In this document: positions 46,291-58,800 of the stretch, one piece after another
Numbering within the stretch: position 1 is the first letter of the stretch
Layout of the letters: every line of letters begins with the position of its first letter
Assembly (NCBI RefSeq): GCF_040712315.1
Contig: NC_134016.1
Location: forward strand, 50,054,986-50,118,985
Length of the DNA stretch: 64,000 nt
Source: Castanea sativa
Lineage: Eukaryota; Streptophyta; Magnoliopsida; Fagales; Fagaceae
Direction: 5' to 3'
Notes under the pieces: generated by a model
The model's input: only the letters and a program-made list of their open reading frames with translations
The model's database searches: none
What the model was told of the DNA's origin: nothing
Position numbers and translations under genes: made by a program

Positions 46291-48516
46291 GTTGCCATAT
46301 AATAGGTTAAAGTAAGATATTTCTAAACATATTTGGAGCCAAACTTGTTCCTCCAAGTTTTGAATCACTGATATTTTTGAAAATTTCATTAATTCAATTG
46401 ATTTTTTTTTACTTGCTTTGGTTATTTGGTATACAATATGAAACAAACATAATTCTGATAGAAAATGCTAAGGTTTTTTATTTTATTTTATTTTAATGTG
46501 TGTGTACATATATAACTAATCAAATAAAAAAGTGTGTGCGTGGGAAATTGTCTTGACTAATATATTAGTGTCACAACTCGGCTCTCCAATCAAAAATTTC
46601 TAGCTCCATCTTAATAATTTTTGTATGTTTCTGTAACAAAGGAGTCTAGCTCCAATTTTGAAATGGAGGCTTGAAGATGGAGGAGTCTAGACATGAAAAC
46701 AGGTTAAAGCACCGTAATGATATCATTTATGCGTGTGCATGCATTTGCATTGTGCATGACCACTAAAATCATGATGCTAGTTCTTGGAGAAGTTAATTTT
46801 TAGTTCTTAAAGAGCTGGAAACGTGTTCTTTTTGTTATAATTTTTTATTATGTAGAAAAATTCGAAAAGTCATGTGATGCTTTGTTATTACAAAATTTTT
46901 TTGAAAAAAACAAATCCTAACTTAAATATCATTCATAATCTGTAATTTGAATAAGTTGTGTACATAGCAAATTTGTGGACAAAATGTTATGAATGCAAAG
47001 TATATATTGAGCTATGATATGGTCACAACATAATCCCAATTTGAAAACAAAGCATAATTTGCCTACCATCTCACATATGGTCCTACCATAATTTGCATCT
47101 TAAAGATATTTACTTTGTTTTTTATTTTATAGTATCTTTTGACAAAAAAACAATTTTAATTTTGTTGTGAAATTATTGTGGTCGTAACTTTATTAGTATA
47201 TGTTTTCATTAAGTCTAAAGATACAACATATATCACAACTATCTAATTGGTAAGTTGTTAAGCGTAGACAATAGAAAAAGTTTTAGTGATGGGTTTACAT
47301 GAGAATTAGGGATGGAGTTAGGGTTTTGAGTTAGAGGGGTCGAAGTATGAAATGTTTTTCATGAAAATCTAATTGATTATGTATTAAATGTTATCTCAAT
47401 TTATCTTTTGATGTATAAAATCAAAATGTTCGTAAAAAATCATCTTTCAATTTGTTGTGAAAGTCTAGTTTTGACAACATTCAAATAGATAGCAAAAAGA
47501 GATCTCACCGAGAGTTTACATATTAATTATTTATGTCTAAAAATACTCTTTTGTCTCTTTAATATAACTAGCATGTAATCCATGTAAACGCATGAATGCA
47601 TTTAAAATTAAACACAATTTTTACTATAAAAATATAAATAATTACTCAAATTATTAAGAAAAAAATAGCATGTAACGCATGCATACGTATAGATACATTT
47701 ATAATTAAACACAATTTTTATCATAAAAATATAAATAATTAATCAATTTTTTTTAAAGCAAACGTAATTAGTCACATATTAAAATTCTTACCTAAATTTA
47801 ATAATACATATGATTTTTTAAAATTTTTTTTGAATAAGATAGAATATGTGTTGATCTTTGTTATGTAGTGACTTTTATTGAGTATACGTGATTGATTTTT
47901 TTTATTTTAATTATTATAGTTTATTAATATTAGATTTTTAATATTTTGCATTAATTAACTTACTTAGCACAAATATTAAAAAACTTAAGTAGACACATGA
48001 CACAAATTTTAGTGGATAATTATAATGTGATCTCCACATAAATTTAGACACAATGCAAAATTGGATTCTAATTTCAAATTCTAATTGAATTTTTTCTAAG
48101 TTTTACCTATTAATATGTATATATATATATATATATATTTTATACTACTAATGATTATTCTTTTTCTAATTTTAAATAAGATAGAATGTGTGATGATCTT
48201 TGTTGTGCTTTGATTTTATTGAGTGTATGTGATTGGTTATTTTTTTTAATTTATCATTATTTATTTTTATAGTTTATTAATATTAGATTCTTAATATTTT
48301 GCACTCATTAACTCACTTAGCACAAAGATTAAAAAACTTAAGTGAACACATGACACAAACTTAAGTGGATAATTATGATGTGGTCCCCACATATATTTAT
48401 GACACAAACATATATTTTGCACTCATTAACTCATTCTTAAATTTATGTGGGGTCACACCATAATTTAGACACATGGCGCAAAATTAAATTTTAATTGAAC
48501 TTTCTTTAAGTTATGC

Positions 48517-48584
<68 letters not shown>

Positions 48585-48903
48585 GAGAAACACAAACAAC
48601 ACTATATTTAGTTATTAACTTCCTCTAAAAAAAAAAAAAAGTTATTAACTATTCCGATTCCTAACACAAAACCCATTCACTTGGCCATTCGGCACCACCA
48701 ACAAGCACTAAAACCCACTTTAATTTTGGATTGGTTTTGTAGTTAGGCTTTTTCTTGTTTAAAGGGGCAAAGATTTTGTTGGGAGCTAAATTTAATATTT
48801 TAGGGCCTAGCTTCTAACACTCAACCCGCATATACCTAGAATTTGATAAAAAGAGAAAATATTTGGGGGCCATGGCCCAGGCCGAATGCATAGCTCTGTC
48901 CCT
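46153..48903. mobile_element. Possible long non-autonomous hAT-like element
   Basis: The left end GGGGTGGAGCTACACACATG and the reverse of the right end (AGGGACAGAGCTATGCATTC, followed by ggccatggccccc) share a 'GAGCTA...GGGGGCCA' pattern. The interior is AT-rich with no coding frame. Two internal tandem duplications are present: about 47570-47650 with 47664-47740, and 47820-48110 with 48165-48500. The ends could belong to two elements of one family; no target duplication was confirmed. Confidence 0.45.
48521..48581. repeat. (AT)n microsatellite, about 30 units
   Basis: The longest pure dinucleotide run in the window, inside the hAT-like region. Confidence 0.9.
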
Positions 48904-49006
48904 GTCTCCCAAATGAAAATCAATAGGAATTCCAACAGCATCTTCTCATAAGAGTATAAGACGGGAACTTGTTTTCTGCGCGTTAGGACTAATTTTCCAA
49001 GTATGG

Positions 49007-49150
49007 CTCATTTGAAACATTTTTCTTATGTGACCACTTTTTAGAACTAGAAACTCTATAAAAAAAAAAAAAATCATCTCATGATTTTTTTCATCAAGTT
49101 CCAAAGGTTTGTCTTTTTCAAAAGTGGTCACATAACAAATATATGTTTGA
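49007..49150. repeat. Foldback sequence (possible small MITE)
   Basis: TTATGTGACCACTTTT at about 49025 is matched by its exact reverse complement AAAAGTGGTCACATAA at about 49119, with an outer weaker match (tttgaaacat / atatgtttgaaaaa). The spacer is AT-rich. No target duplication recognised. Confidence 0.55.
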
Positions 49151-49322
49151 AAAATTGAGTTTGGTTTACTTCTAGTACATTTTAACTGAACATGTCATTT
49201 TGTTTTAAATATACAATAGCAAGTGATAGTGAGTTTTAATCTCTACGTTTTATTTAGTTAGTGGGTGATGTGGTAGACTCTCATTAAAACAAAAAGGAGA
49301 TTCATTTTAAAAAAAATTGGAG

Positions 49323-49480
49323 GTGGATTCCAGTTAGCTTAACTAGTAAAGTTTCTAATGGTTGAATAAGAAATCTAAAATTCAATTCCCGCCTACACCA
49401 AAAACCAATTAGTGTCTTAGTATGATAATAAAAAGTATCATCAGGAGCGGACACCACAGGTTAAAACTCTAAAAAAAAAT
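49323..49480 (+). mobile_element. tRNA-derived SINE (plus orientation)
   Basis: The head carries an A-box-like TTAGCTTAACTAGTAAAG (about 49334) and a B-box-like ATTCAATTCCC (about 49380), then the family body ending in 'atcaggagcggacacc', 'ttaaaactct' and an A-run. A short direct repeat, tggag, abuts both sides (49318-49322 and after the tail). It is the best preserved of the three copies in the window. Confidence 0.75.
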
Positions 49481-49857
49481 GGAGATAAGCCAAATCCTGA
49501 AAAATTAGCCTAACACTTTCACAACAAATCAAATATGATAAGTTGATATTGTTTTTATTCTAATTTAAAGATATAACTAAAATTACCTTTTTGCTCATTA
49601 ATAACAACCAAGACACCAATCGGACTAGTTGACTAATGACAATATGCAATCTAATAATTAAATTTTCAACTATAAAAATTTTTACTAATTAAAACTAAAT
49701 TTCTACTTTAATCTAATAAAAATATATACTTATAAAGCTCCATTCTAAAAACTTAAACTCGACGGTTACACCCACGCCCCGCACTGAGCATGAGCGCATT
49801 TGTTCAAATTTTGAGTATCTATAAATAGCTTTAAAAACCCGACGGTAGAAACAGAAA

Positions 49858-52800
49858 ATGAACAAGAGGAAGCGGGAAGAAGAGGCGGGCAATAGCAATA
49901 GCAATAGCAATAGCATGGAGATCATTTGGCAAACTCCAGCCAATCCACCAGAGTCACAAGATTACATCTTACGCAACGGTAACAACCCAAAATTCAAAAA
50001 AACACCCCCACCCATTCCCAAGCCAAAATAATATCAAAACACAAATAATAAAAATCGAATCTCAAACTAAACTAAACAAAAATCAAAATCAAATCAAACA
50101 CTTTTCAATTCAATTTATTATAAATAATTTGCAGGGAGGCGCCACGTCAGACCGTACTACTTCGAGTTCATCTCTCACGTTAGTAAATTAATCCAACTAT
50201 TTTAATGTTTAATTATGTTTCATAAACCTTGAGTTTCAGCCTCTTAATTACTTTTGTTGTTGTGTTTTTTTTGTTTAGGTTAAGAATCGTTGGGCAGGCA
50301 AAACCATTGTCGATTTGTTCGCCGAGGAATTCAAAGGCCGACCATATGATTACTATGTATGATTTTTTTAAAGGAAAAAAATTTTAAGTTTAGTAAAATG
50401 CATATAAGGTGTTTGATGAAATGTCACAATGACATGTTTGAGGTTGTTATGAATCATATGATTACTATGTATGTTTTTACAATTTAATTGTGTCAAAAAA
50501 AAAAAAAAAGTTTAGTAAAATGCATATGAGGTAGTAGTTGATGAAATGTTGCAGTGATATGTTTGGGGTTTTTATGGTTTGTAGGTTAGTGCTGTTAAAT
50601 GTGGAAGGATACAAGTTGATGGAGAGATAGTGCCCGTTTCGTATATAGTTAAGCAGTCGCAAAAGATTAGCCATTTTTTACACAGGTTTGTTGTTATGCC
50701 TCATAATGTGTTGAAAAATTGTATTTTGAGTAAGTTGAGGTTGTAATTGATGTCACGAAGATTTTTAGGCATGAACCGCCGGTGATGGCTTATGATGTTT
50801 CTGTTCTTCAGAACGAACTGGATGTGCTGACGGTTTGCAAGCCAGCTTCTGTTCCGGTAAGTCAGCTGTGATTCTTGATGGGTGTTTGTTATCGTGTCTG
50901 TTGGTTGATTTGATAGTTAGAACAATTTGGCCTTTTTGTTAAGATATATGGATCTTTTTGTATTTACTATTAATCTAGATTAAGGTGATCGCTAGGAGTA
51001 TAAAGCTTTATTATCATTTGAGTCAAGTACTTTAGTTTGATGAAAGGTCTGGGACATGCTACTTGAGGGTAGTTTGTCAATTCCCACACTGACTTGAACT
51101 CATGTATTTAACTTTATGGTGTTTAATATTTGAGATTTTACTGCTATGTAGGTGCATCCCTGTGGTCAATATCGTAAAAACACCATTGTTGGCATCCTTC
51201 AAGCAGAGTATGGATTGGCACCTCTATTTCGTATCCTAAAGATAATGATATTGGAAATGAATGTTGGATTTGAAATGAAAAATTTGTTCTAAAGTCTAAT
51301 CAGGTTTCTGATTTTGAAGTGAATTCAAGTGTTATTATTCTATTGGAATTGTTTGGCTGCTCTTTTATTGTCCAATTTTGTGTTTCCTTGATGCAAGTGT
51401 GTTAGCAATTCATCGGCTAGATCGTCTTGTCTCAGGACTCCTTATTTTGGCCAGAAATGCTTCAAAGGCTGACTTCTTTAGGCAACAGGTAAGCCTCATA
51501 CTGCCATTTTGGTTTTATGAAACTTCTAGTGAGCAAGAAACTGAACATCTTTATCTGAAAATGTGAGCTAGAACCATATTATCTGATCTTGATTGATACC
51601 AATATTTATTATTGTTTAGGGAATCTCTATCATTTGAGCTTTTTTGTTTTTGTTTTTGTTTTAAAACAAGTTTCTTTGTTAACCATCGAAAGAAAAGAAG
51701 TTTCCATCAAGTACTCATACACCACCAATGTGAATCTTCTTATTGCATGCTCTCTTTGGCATACTGATCCGGGAAATCTTTCATCATCATATTTTTAATA
51801 TGAACAATTTAGGCCTGGTTGTTAGAATGCATAGGTCATTGCTATATAGTTGATTTACATTTATGGTCAATTTCAGTTGTTGAATGTAATAACTAGAAGA
51901 AAAAGGATGATTTCTTGAACACAATAAAGGTAAGGGCTGCCAGATAAATTAAATAACATTATCAATTGTTGTGCACTCTTCAAACAGAGTATAGCAGAAT
52001 GTCATTTCATAATACTAAATCTTTTCTTTCCGAGATCAAAGTTCTTTATCCTTTCACTAGTATTTTCTATGAAAATTAGAATGTTCAGTAGGTTCATCAT
52101 ATAAAGTTTACTCACTCAGGATTAGGGCTGTAATGAACTAGTTGTTTATGAACGACTCGGACTCGACTTGAGAAGAAGCATGTTTATGTTCATTTATTTA
52201 ACAAACAAGCCAAACTTGAGCCCAACTTTAGGCTTGGTTATATCACAAGCCAAGGTCAAGCATAATATTGCGTCTGTGAACAAGCTTGTGAGCATGAGAC
52301 TCAATTTAAGTATATAAAATATTATATGCTTATAAGTAGACATGTATAAAAATATACTTATATAGACTTGAGATTGGTTTATGTAAGTTTATAAATAAGT
52401 TCATAAACGAAATCAAATTTTTATTTGTTGATAAATAGTCCATTTTTGTAGTAAAAATTAAATATAATTTTAACAATACAAGGTTGGTGAATGTAATTTT
52501 TACAAGTTCATAGACAAAATCATTTGATATAATTAACTCAAATAGTATAATTTCAACCATAGTTTAGTGATTAATATTGGCATAGAGTTGTGAAGATGTA
52601 AAACATTTTTATGTTTTTTACTATATATTTTTTTTTGATAAGTAATCAGAAAACTTTTATAAATGAAAGAAAGTAAGTCATACAAGAAGTTCATGATGAT
52701 GAACAACAAGAGAAAAGCTACTAGAGGGATAAGCTAAGAGAGGACATAAACACAGAAAGAGAAGAACAATTAGTAAACCCCCAACAACGAGACCACTCTA

Positions 52801-55800
52801 AGAGACTACGCTGGCATAAAAGATTTAGCTCAATCAAGGTCTTCTCTTTGTCCTCAAAGGAACGACGATTCCGCTCCAACCACACAATCCACATTAAGCA
52901 CCCTGGAACCAAGTTCCATATGTCCGACTTATCCTTTCCATGCCACTGATACCAACAACAGATCAAATCCGCCACCGATCCTGGCATAACCCAAGGAATC
53001 CCAAAGGCCCGAAGCATACAATACCATAGAGCGTTTGTAACAGTGACAATGCGGTGAGAAGGTGGTTAACCGACTCCCCATCCATGCAACACAAACAACA
53101 CCTATTAACCAAAGTCCGACCCTTAAGTACGAGGTTATCCAAGGTGAGAATCCGGCCACGAGCAAAGCAGACCATAGAAAGAACGCCACCCGCTTAGGGA
53201 TCTTAGGTTTCCAAACCCCCTTCCAAGGAAGCCAAGAATTCAAAATACCCCGGATCGCGAGGTAATAAGACCGAGCATCAAACATACCATCCCCTTTAAG
53301 CCTCCGCAAAGGGTATCTCTCCTACTACCCCGAGGAATACGAGCTTGGATAAGCCGGAGAAGAGAATACGAAGCCGCCAACTCCCAATCCTCAAAAGCTC
53401 TATAAAACGTTAAGTTCCACACTCTAACAGTACCTCCTTCTGGAATCCACAAAACCTCTGAGATACAGGCATCCTTGACCGCTGAGTACTCATAAAGCTC
53501 AGGATAGAGAACTTTTAGAGTAGCATCACCAATCCACCTATCAAGCCAAAATCGGATACGAGAACCTTCCCCCACTACAAATGAAAGATGCTTAGAAAAG
53601 TTCTCCCAACCTTCGTTAATGCTTCTCCAAAGGCCGCACCCATGGGACCTCCTGCAAGCCCTAGACCTCCACCCCCCTTGACCCTCGCCATATTTTGAAG
53701 AAATAACACGACGCCACAGGTGGGTATCTTCGAGGCCATATCTCCACAACCACTTCCCTAATAAAGCCTGATTAAACGACACCACCTTTCTTAACCCCAA
53801 TCCACCCATCTCGACGGGAAGACACACCTTATCCCATGCCACCAAAGGATATTTGAAACCCCCCTCCGAAGACCCCCAAAGAAACTTCCTCTGAATATTT
53901 TCCAATCTAGCCGCCACTGCTTTAGGAATAGTAAAGAGAGATAGAAAGTAAGTCGGGAGACATGAGAGAGTACTCTTAATTAACATGAGCCTCCCACCCT
54001 TAGATAACAAGAGACGCTTCCACCCGCAGAGCCTCTTCTCCATCTTTTCCAAAATAGGATTCCGCATCAAGGGGGACTTAAAAGAAGAACCCAACGGCAT
54101 CCCCAAATACTTCATAGGCAATTTGCCTAATCTACATTGAAGCAGATTATCCAAAGCATCAATATTATTCTCCTCCCCCACGGGGGCACCCCGCTTTTCC
54201 CCACATTGACCTTCAAACCCGTAAACGCCCGAAAACAAGACAATACCAGCCTTAATTGACAGTAGCCGCTCCCTGCAGGCCTCACAAAATAAAATGGTGT
54301 CGTCCGCAAATAACCGTATGAGAAATACTCACCCCAAACGAGTTCACAAACTCCCACCCGGAAACCCCGAATAAGGTTACACTCCTCGTCTTCTTCAAAA
54401 GCCTACTTAAATCCTCCATTATCACAAGAAATAATAACGGAGACAAGCGGATCCCCTTGTCTCAACCCACGAGAGCTACCAAAAAACCCTCGGGGAACCG
54501 TTAACAAGGATAGAGAAACGAATCGTACGTAACGCAAGCTTTAATCCACCTCCTCCATTTCTCCCCAAAACCCATCCGGCCCAACAAATAAAACAGGGCT
54601 TCCCAAATCACGTGATCATAAGCTTTCTCAATATCCAAACTTGCAAACCACTCCCCACTCGCTCTTCAACCTCGCTATCCAAACATTCATTAGCAATAAG
54701 CACCGAATCTAGAATCGCCTTCCGCCAACAAACGAATTTCGAGTCTCAGAGATGAGATTATCCAAAACCCTCCTCATCCTATTCGCCAACACCTTAGACA
54801 AATTTTATAAACACTACCCACCAAACTAACGGGGCGGAAATCGTAATGCTAACGGCTCTACACTTCTTAGGGATTAAAGCGAGGAACGAAGCATTCAAAG
54901 ACCGCTCAAACGTAGAGTGCCGATGGAAATCTTCAAAAAAATCCATTACATCCCTTTCCACGACACTCCAACAAATCAAAAAGGCCATGGTGAAACCATC
55001 GCACTCAGTGGGCTTTATCCCCTCCATCTCCTTTAGAACTTGGAAGACTTCCTCCTTTGTAAACTCCTTCTCTAAGGACACCCGATCCTCCTCTTCAATA
55101 CGGGCAAACTCTAACCCATCCATAGAAGGACGCCCCACCTCGCTCTTATATACAACTCTTGGTAAAAGAGGACAATTTGAGAGCGAACATCATGCTCCTC
55201 CTCAAAAAGGATACCGTTCACCTCCATCCTTTTAATTTGATTAGCATTTCTATGGGAGTTTGCTAATCTATGAAAAAACCGAGTATTATTATCTCCCTCT
55301 TTCACGAATAAGGCTCTCGACTTTTGCCTCCAGGAAGTCTCCTCAAGAGTAGCCAAGTGCTCTATGTCTCCTTTGAGTTGGAGTCGCCGAGTCTGATCCT
55401 TGCTTGAAAGACCCACTAGCTCCTCTCTCAAATCTAACCCCATCAGCTCAGTCAACATGTTCTTCTTTCTAAAAGCCAAATCCCCAAACTCCTCCCTATT
55501 CCACTTTTTTAAGTCTGCTTTTAGAGCCTTCAACTTTTGAGCCAAGATGAAACTTGGAGAGCCCTCAAAACTGTAGCTATCCCACCACTGCTTAACTCTA
55601 TCAACAAAGCCCTCATCCTTTAACCACATGTTCTCAAATTTAAAAGCACTTCGACCACGCCGAACAACACTAGCTTCCAGCAGAATAGGGCAGTGATCAG
55701 AAAGAACACGGGGAAGCACCCGTTGGGATACATTCTCGAAGTGCTCCTCCCAATCAAGAGAGACCAAGGCCCTGTCGATTCTTGACATAGAGGGAAGACC

Positions 55801-58800
55801 GGGATCTCGAAACCAAGTGAAAGAAGCCTCCTCTAAAGGTAAATCAACTAAGGAATTATTCTCTATGAAATCTGAGAATGCGAACATAGCAGGGCTGAAA
55901 GTCTCACATCCAAGTCTCTCACTTTGGGTATCCTGATAATATTAAAATCACCTACCGTACACACCACGCCACAGCCACCCGGCGCGCACCCGAGACAACT
56001 CCCCCCACAAATTAGGCCGCCGCCCATTGTCATTAGGGCCATACACACTCGAACAAGCCCACACAAAATCATCCCCCACTCCTCTCAATAAAACACTAAT
56101 AGAGAATTGACCCACAATAATATCCAACTTCTCATAAACTCTCTTATCCCAAATCGCAAGACCCCACCCGAAGACCGCACCGCATCCAAAACAGCCCAAT
56201 CGTTGAACGGACTACCCCATAAACTCCGAACAAAGACCCCATCAATAGACGAAACTTTCGTTTCTTGAATACACACTAAATCGCACTTCCACTCTTTTAG
56301 AAGGTTCTTACACACCTCTCTTCCTGGATTATTAAGCCCCCTTACATTCCAAGAAAGCAAGCCGTAGCGTCATTTAAAACTACTAGCACCCCCAAAGTCA
56401 GTCAAAGAGTCTCTGCTCTTACTCCTAGCAATGGCACCCTCGTAATTGACATATGAAATCAGCCCCTTAAGCTCCCTAAGGCCTCGTGTCCCTGATTTAG
56501 CAGGTCTCTTAACCACCTCTTCGTCATTCACCTTGAGACAGTCCTGTTCTAGTATGCTAAAAAGGGCCAAACATTGAGCTTCATGTCTCACAATAGGAAA
56601 CCCCACCAATTTACAGAATTTTTTCATCAGCTTGGATACCCAATCTGAGTGTGGACTAGATACATTCCTCTGTACTCCCTCTACAAAATCCTGAGTCAAA
56701 GTATCCACGTTAGGATCAAAAGGAACCCAAAGAGACAGAGGTTCACAGTCCAGCACACAATTATCGTTCTCTCCACTGCCACAGCCACTGACCACCCCCC
56801 CACTGGACTCCCTAGGAAGAATAGTGAGCCCAGATTCTGCCTGAAAATCCCCAACGGAATCCACCTCTTCCACGTTTGTTTCCCCTTCCCTAAGCTGATC
56901 CTCCAACATTTTACCCAAGTCTTCAGTAGGAGTCATACCATTACTCACCGGTCCATTCCTTACCAACTCCGAGCCAACCACCAAGCCGCCGGTGATACCC
57001 AGCTCCAAAAGCCCGAGCCGATGATGCGAACCGGTATCTGGGCTCGAAAGCCCAGACGGCTCCTCGCCGGCGCCGATAATAGCTTTATCGGCGCCGCTAG
57101 GGGCCTCGCCCACTATTCCGGTCCCTGGGTCTTCATCGCGAGCCTTCGCCGGCCTCGCCTCTTCCTCCCTTGAACACGAGCCCACTTGACCCACTATCGG
57201 AACCAGATCCTCCATCGGCATCTTAAGTCTGAATCCCAAATCATGGGCTACTGGAACTGGATTGGAGCTTTGGCGGTGGGCTGGGTTCAACGTTTTTGGA
57301 TTTTGACGTGGCCTCCACACTCTATTGGGCTTGGCTGGAACAAAGGGGCTGGAGGGAATAAGCTTAATGGGCTTTGAGGGTTTAAGGGAGTTTGGGCCCA
57401 CTTCATTTACCTCAGACCACACAATAGCCCAACTCCCATCTAACCCACGTTCCAATCGCATAAAGAGATCCAGCGCTTGCTCAGGTTTCATCCCATCACT
57501 TTCAATTTCCTTTACCGTTGACAAAACCTTCGCCCCTAGAAGCTCCCTCTGACCGAGAGTACTAGCCTTACAGGAATCACGGTAAGCACATCTTGAATCT
57601 GACACCATCTTCTTTCCAACCTGCTCCCTCTGTCCTGGTACACTTTTCTTGCTGGGATTGCGACTGCTTTCTGACCAAATCTTCGCCCCTCCCAACGCAG
57701 ATTTCATCTTCCCTTCCACCCCTCTGTCGGTGGTATTATTCCGATGCCCCACCACCACCGATGCATAGGAAGATGAAACATCTGTGTTTGGTTTCCCTAT
57801 GTTTTTCTCACCGCCTTGGATAAGCGAGCTGTCACCCTCCACCGGCGCCTCCACCTCTGTAACACCCTGAGTTCTCTGGGAAGAACCCTGACTGAAAAGA
57901 GATGCTGGTCTCAATATCTTCCTCAGATTAATGCAGAAATAGTGCCAGCCACTTCCCAATCTTCCTTCTGGTATCACTATCGTACCCTTCCGACGACCAT
58001 GGAGAAGTTCTGATACCATTAAAAACTTACCATGTGCATTTGACCCCAGTTGCAGGATGTACACCAAGTTACCTTCTCTAAATGTTCTAGCATATTGATC
58101 AGGTGCTTTCTTAGAATATAAATCCTCCAAATGGATCATGAATCGATGTGCACTCTCCTTCCCCAGAAAAACAGAGCGCATTGAAGAGTGTCCTCTCTCA
58201 AAGATACGTAAAGAGAAAAAAGAACCCCCCTCCACAATGGAAAACTCAAAAGTTTTGGATTCAATGAATAAAAAAGTGGAACCACCCATGCTTTTAATCT
58301 AATACATAAAAGCATGGGTGGTTCCACCCATGCTTTTTACTATATATGGGAAAGAATAAGTTAATCGCGTATCTCGTGAACAAGCTTGAGTTTGGTTCGA
58401 ACTTGTTCGACAAGAAAATGAACCAAGCTCAAACATGTAATATAGTTTTCTGACAAGCTTGAGCTTGTTCTGTGTTAGAAATAAAATTAAATGAACAATC
58501 TTGAATTTTTAATGCTCGGCTAGTACGCACTATTTAGGACTTCCTAGCAAATAGAACTAGTAACATGCCAACAAGTTGCCAACTCCTTGAACAAACTATT
58601 TCATAATGTTATTTTATGACAATGTCTTCTTTCTAAGACTAAAGATCTCTATTTGGTCACTGTTATTAATGATGAAAATGGAAGAGTTGCATAGAAGCAG
58701 AATCTATGTGCTTCTCTGTAACAGTTTTTGTTCTCAAATGTGGACTTGTATTATTAATGTATTTAAGTAAATTGTAATTATGGCAGATTGAAGCTGGGTT

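Larger units (their letters stand above)
52629..58333 (-). mobile_element. LINE (L1-type) in intron 7 of the pseudouridine synthase gene, 5.7 kb
   Basis: The element is antisense to its host gene. The 3' end with its poly-A tail (T-run in plus) is at 52629. A perfect 14-bp direct repeat tttttactatatat flanks it (52615-52628 and 58334-58347), the target duplication made by target-primed reverse transcription. ORF1 is open; ORF2 is broken. The 5' end shows an inverted repeat: GGAACCACCCATGCTTTT at about 58277-58294 and its reverse complement at about 58307-58324. Confidence 0.92.
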
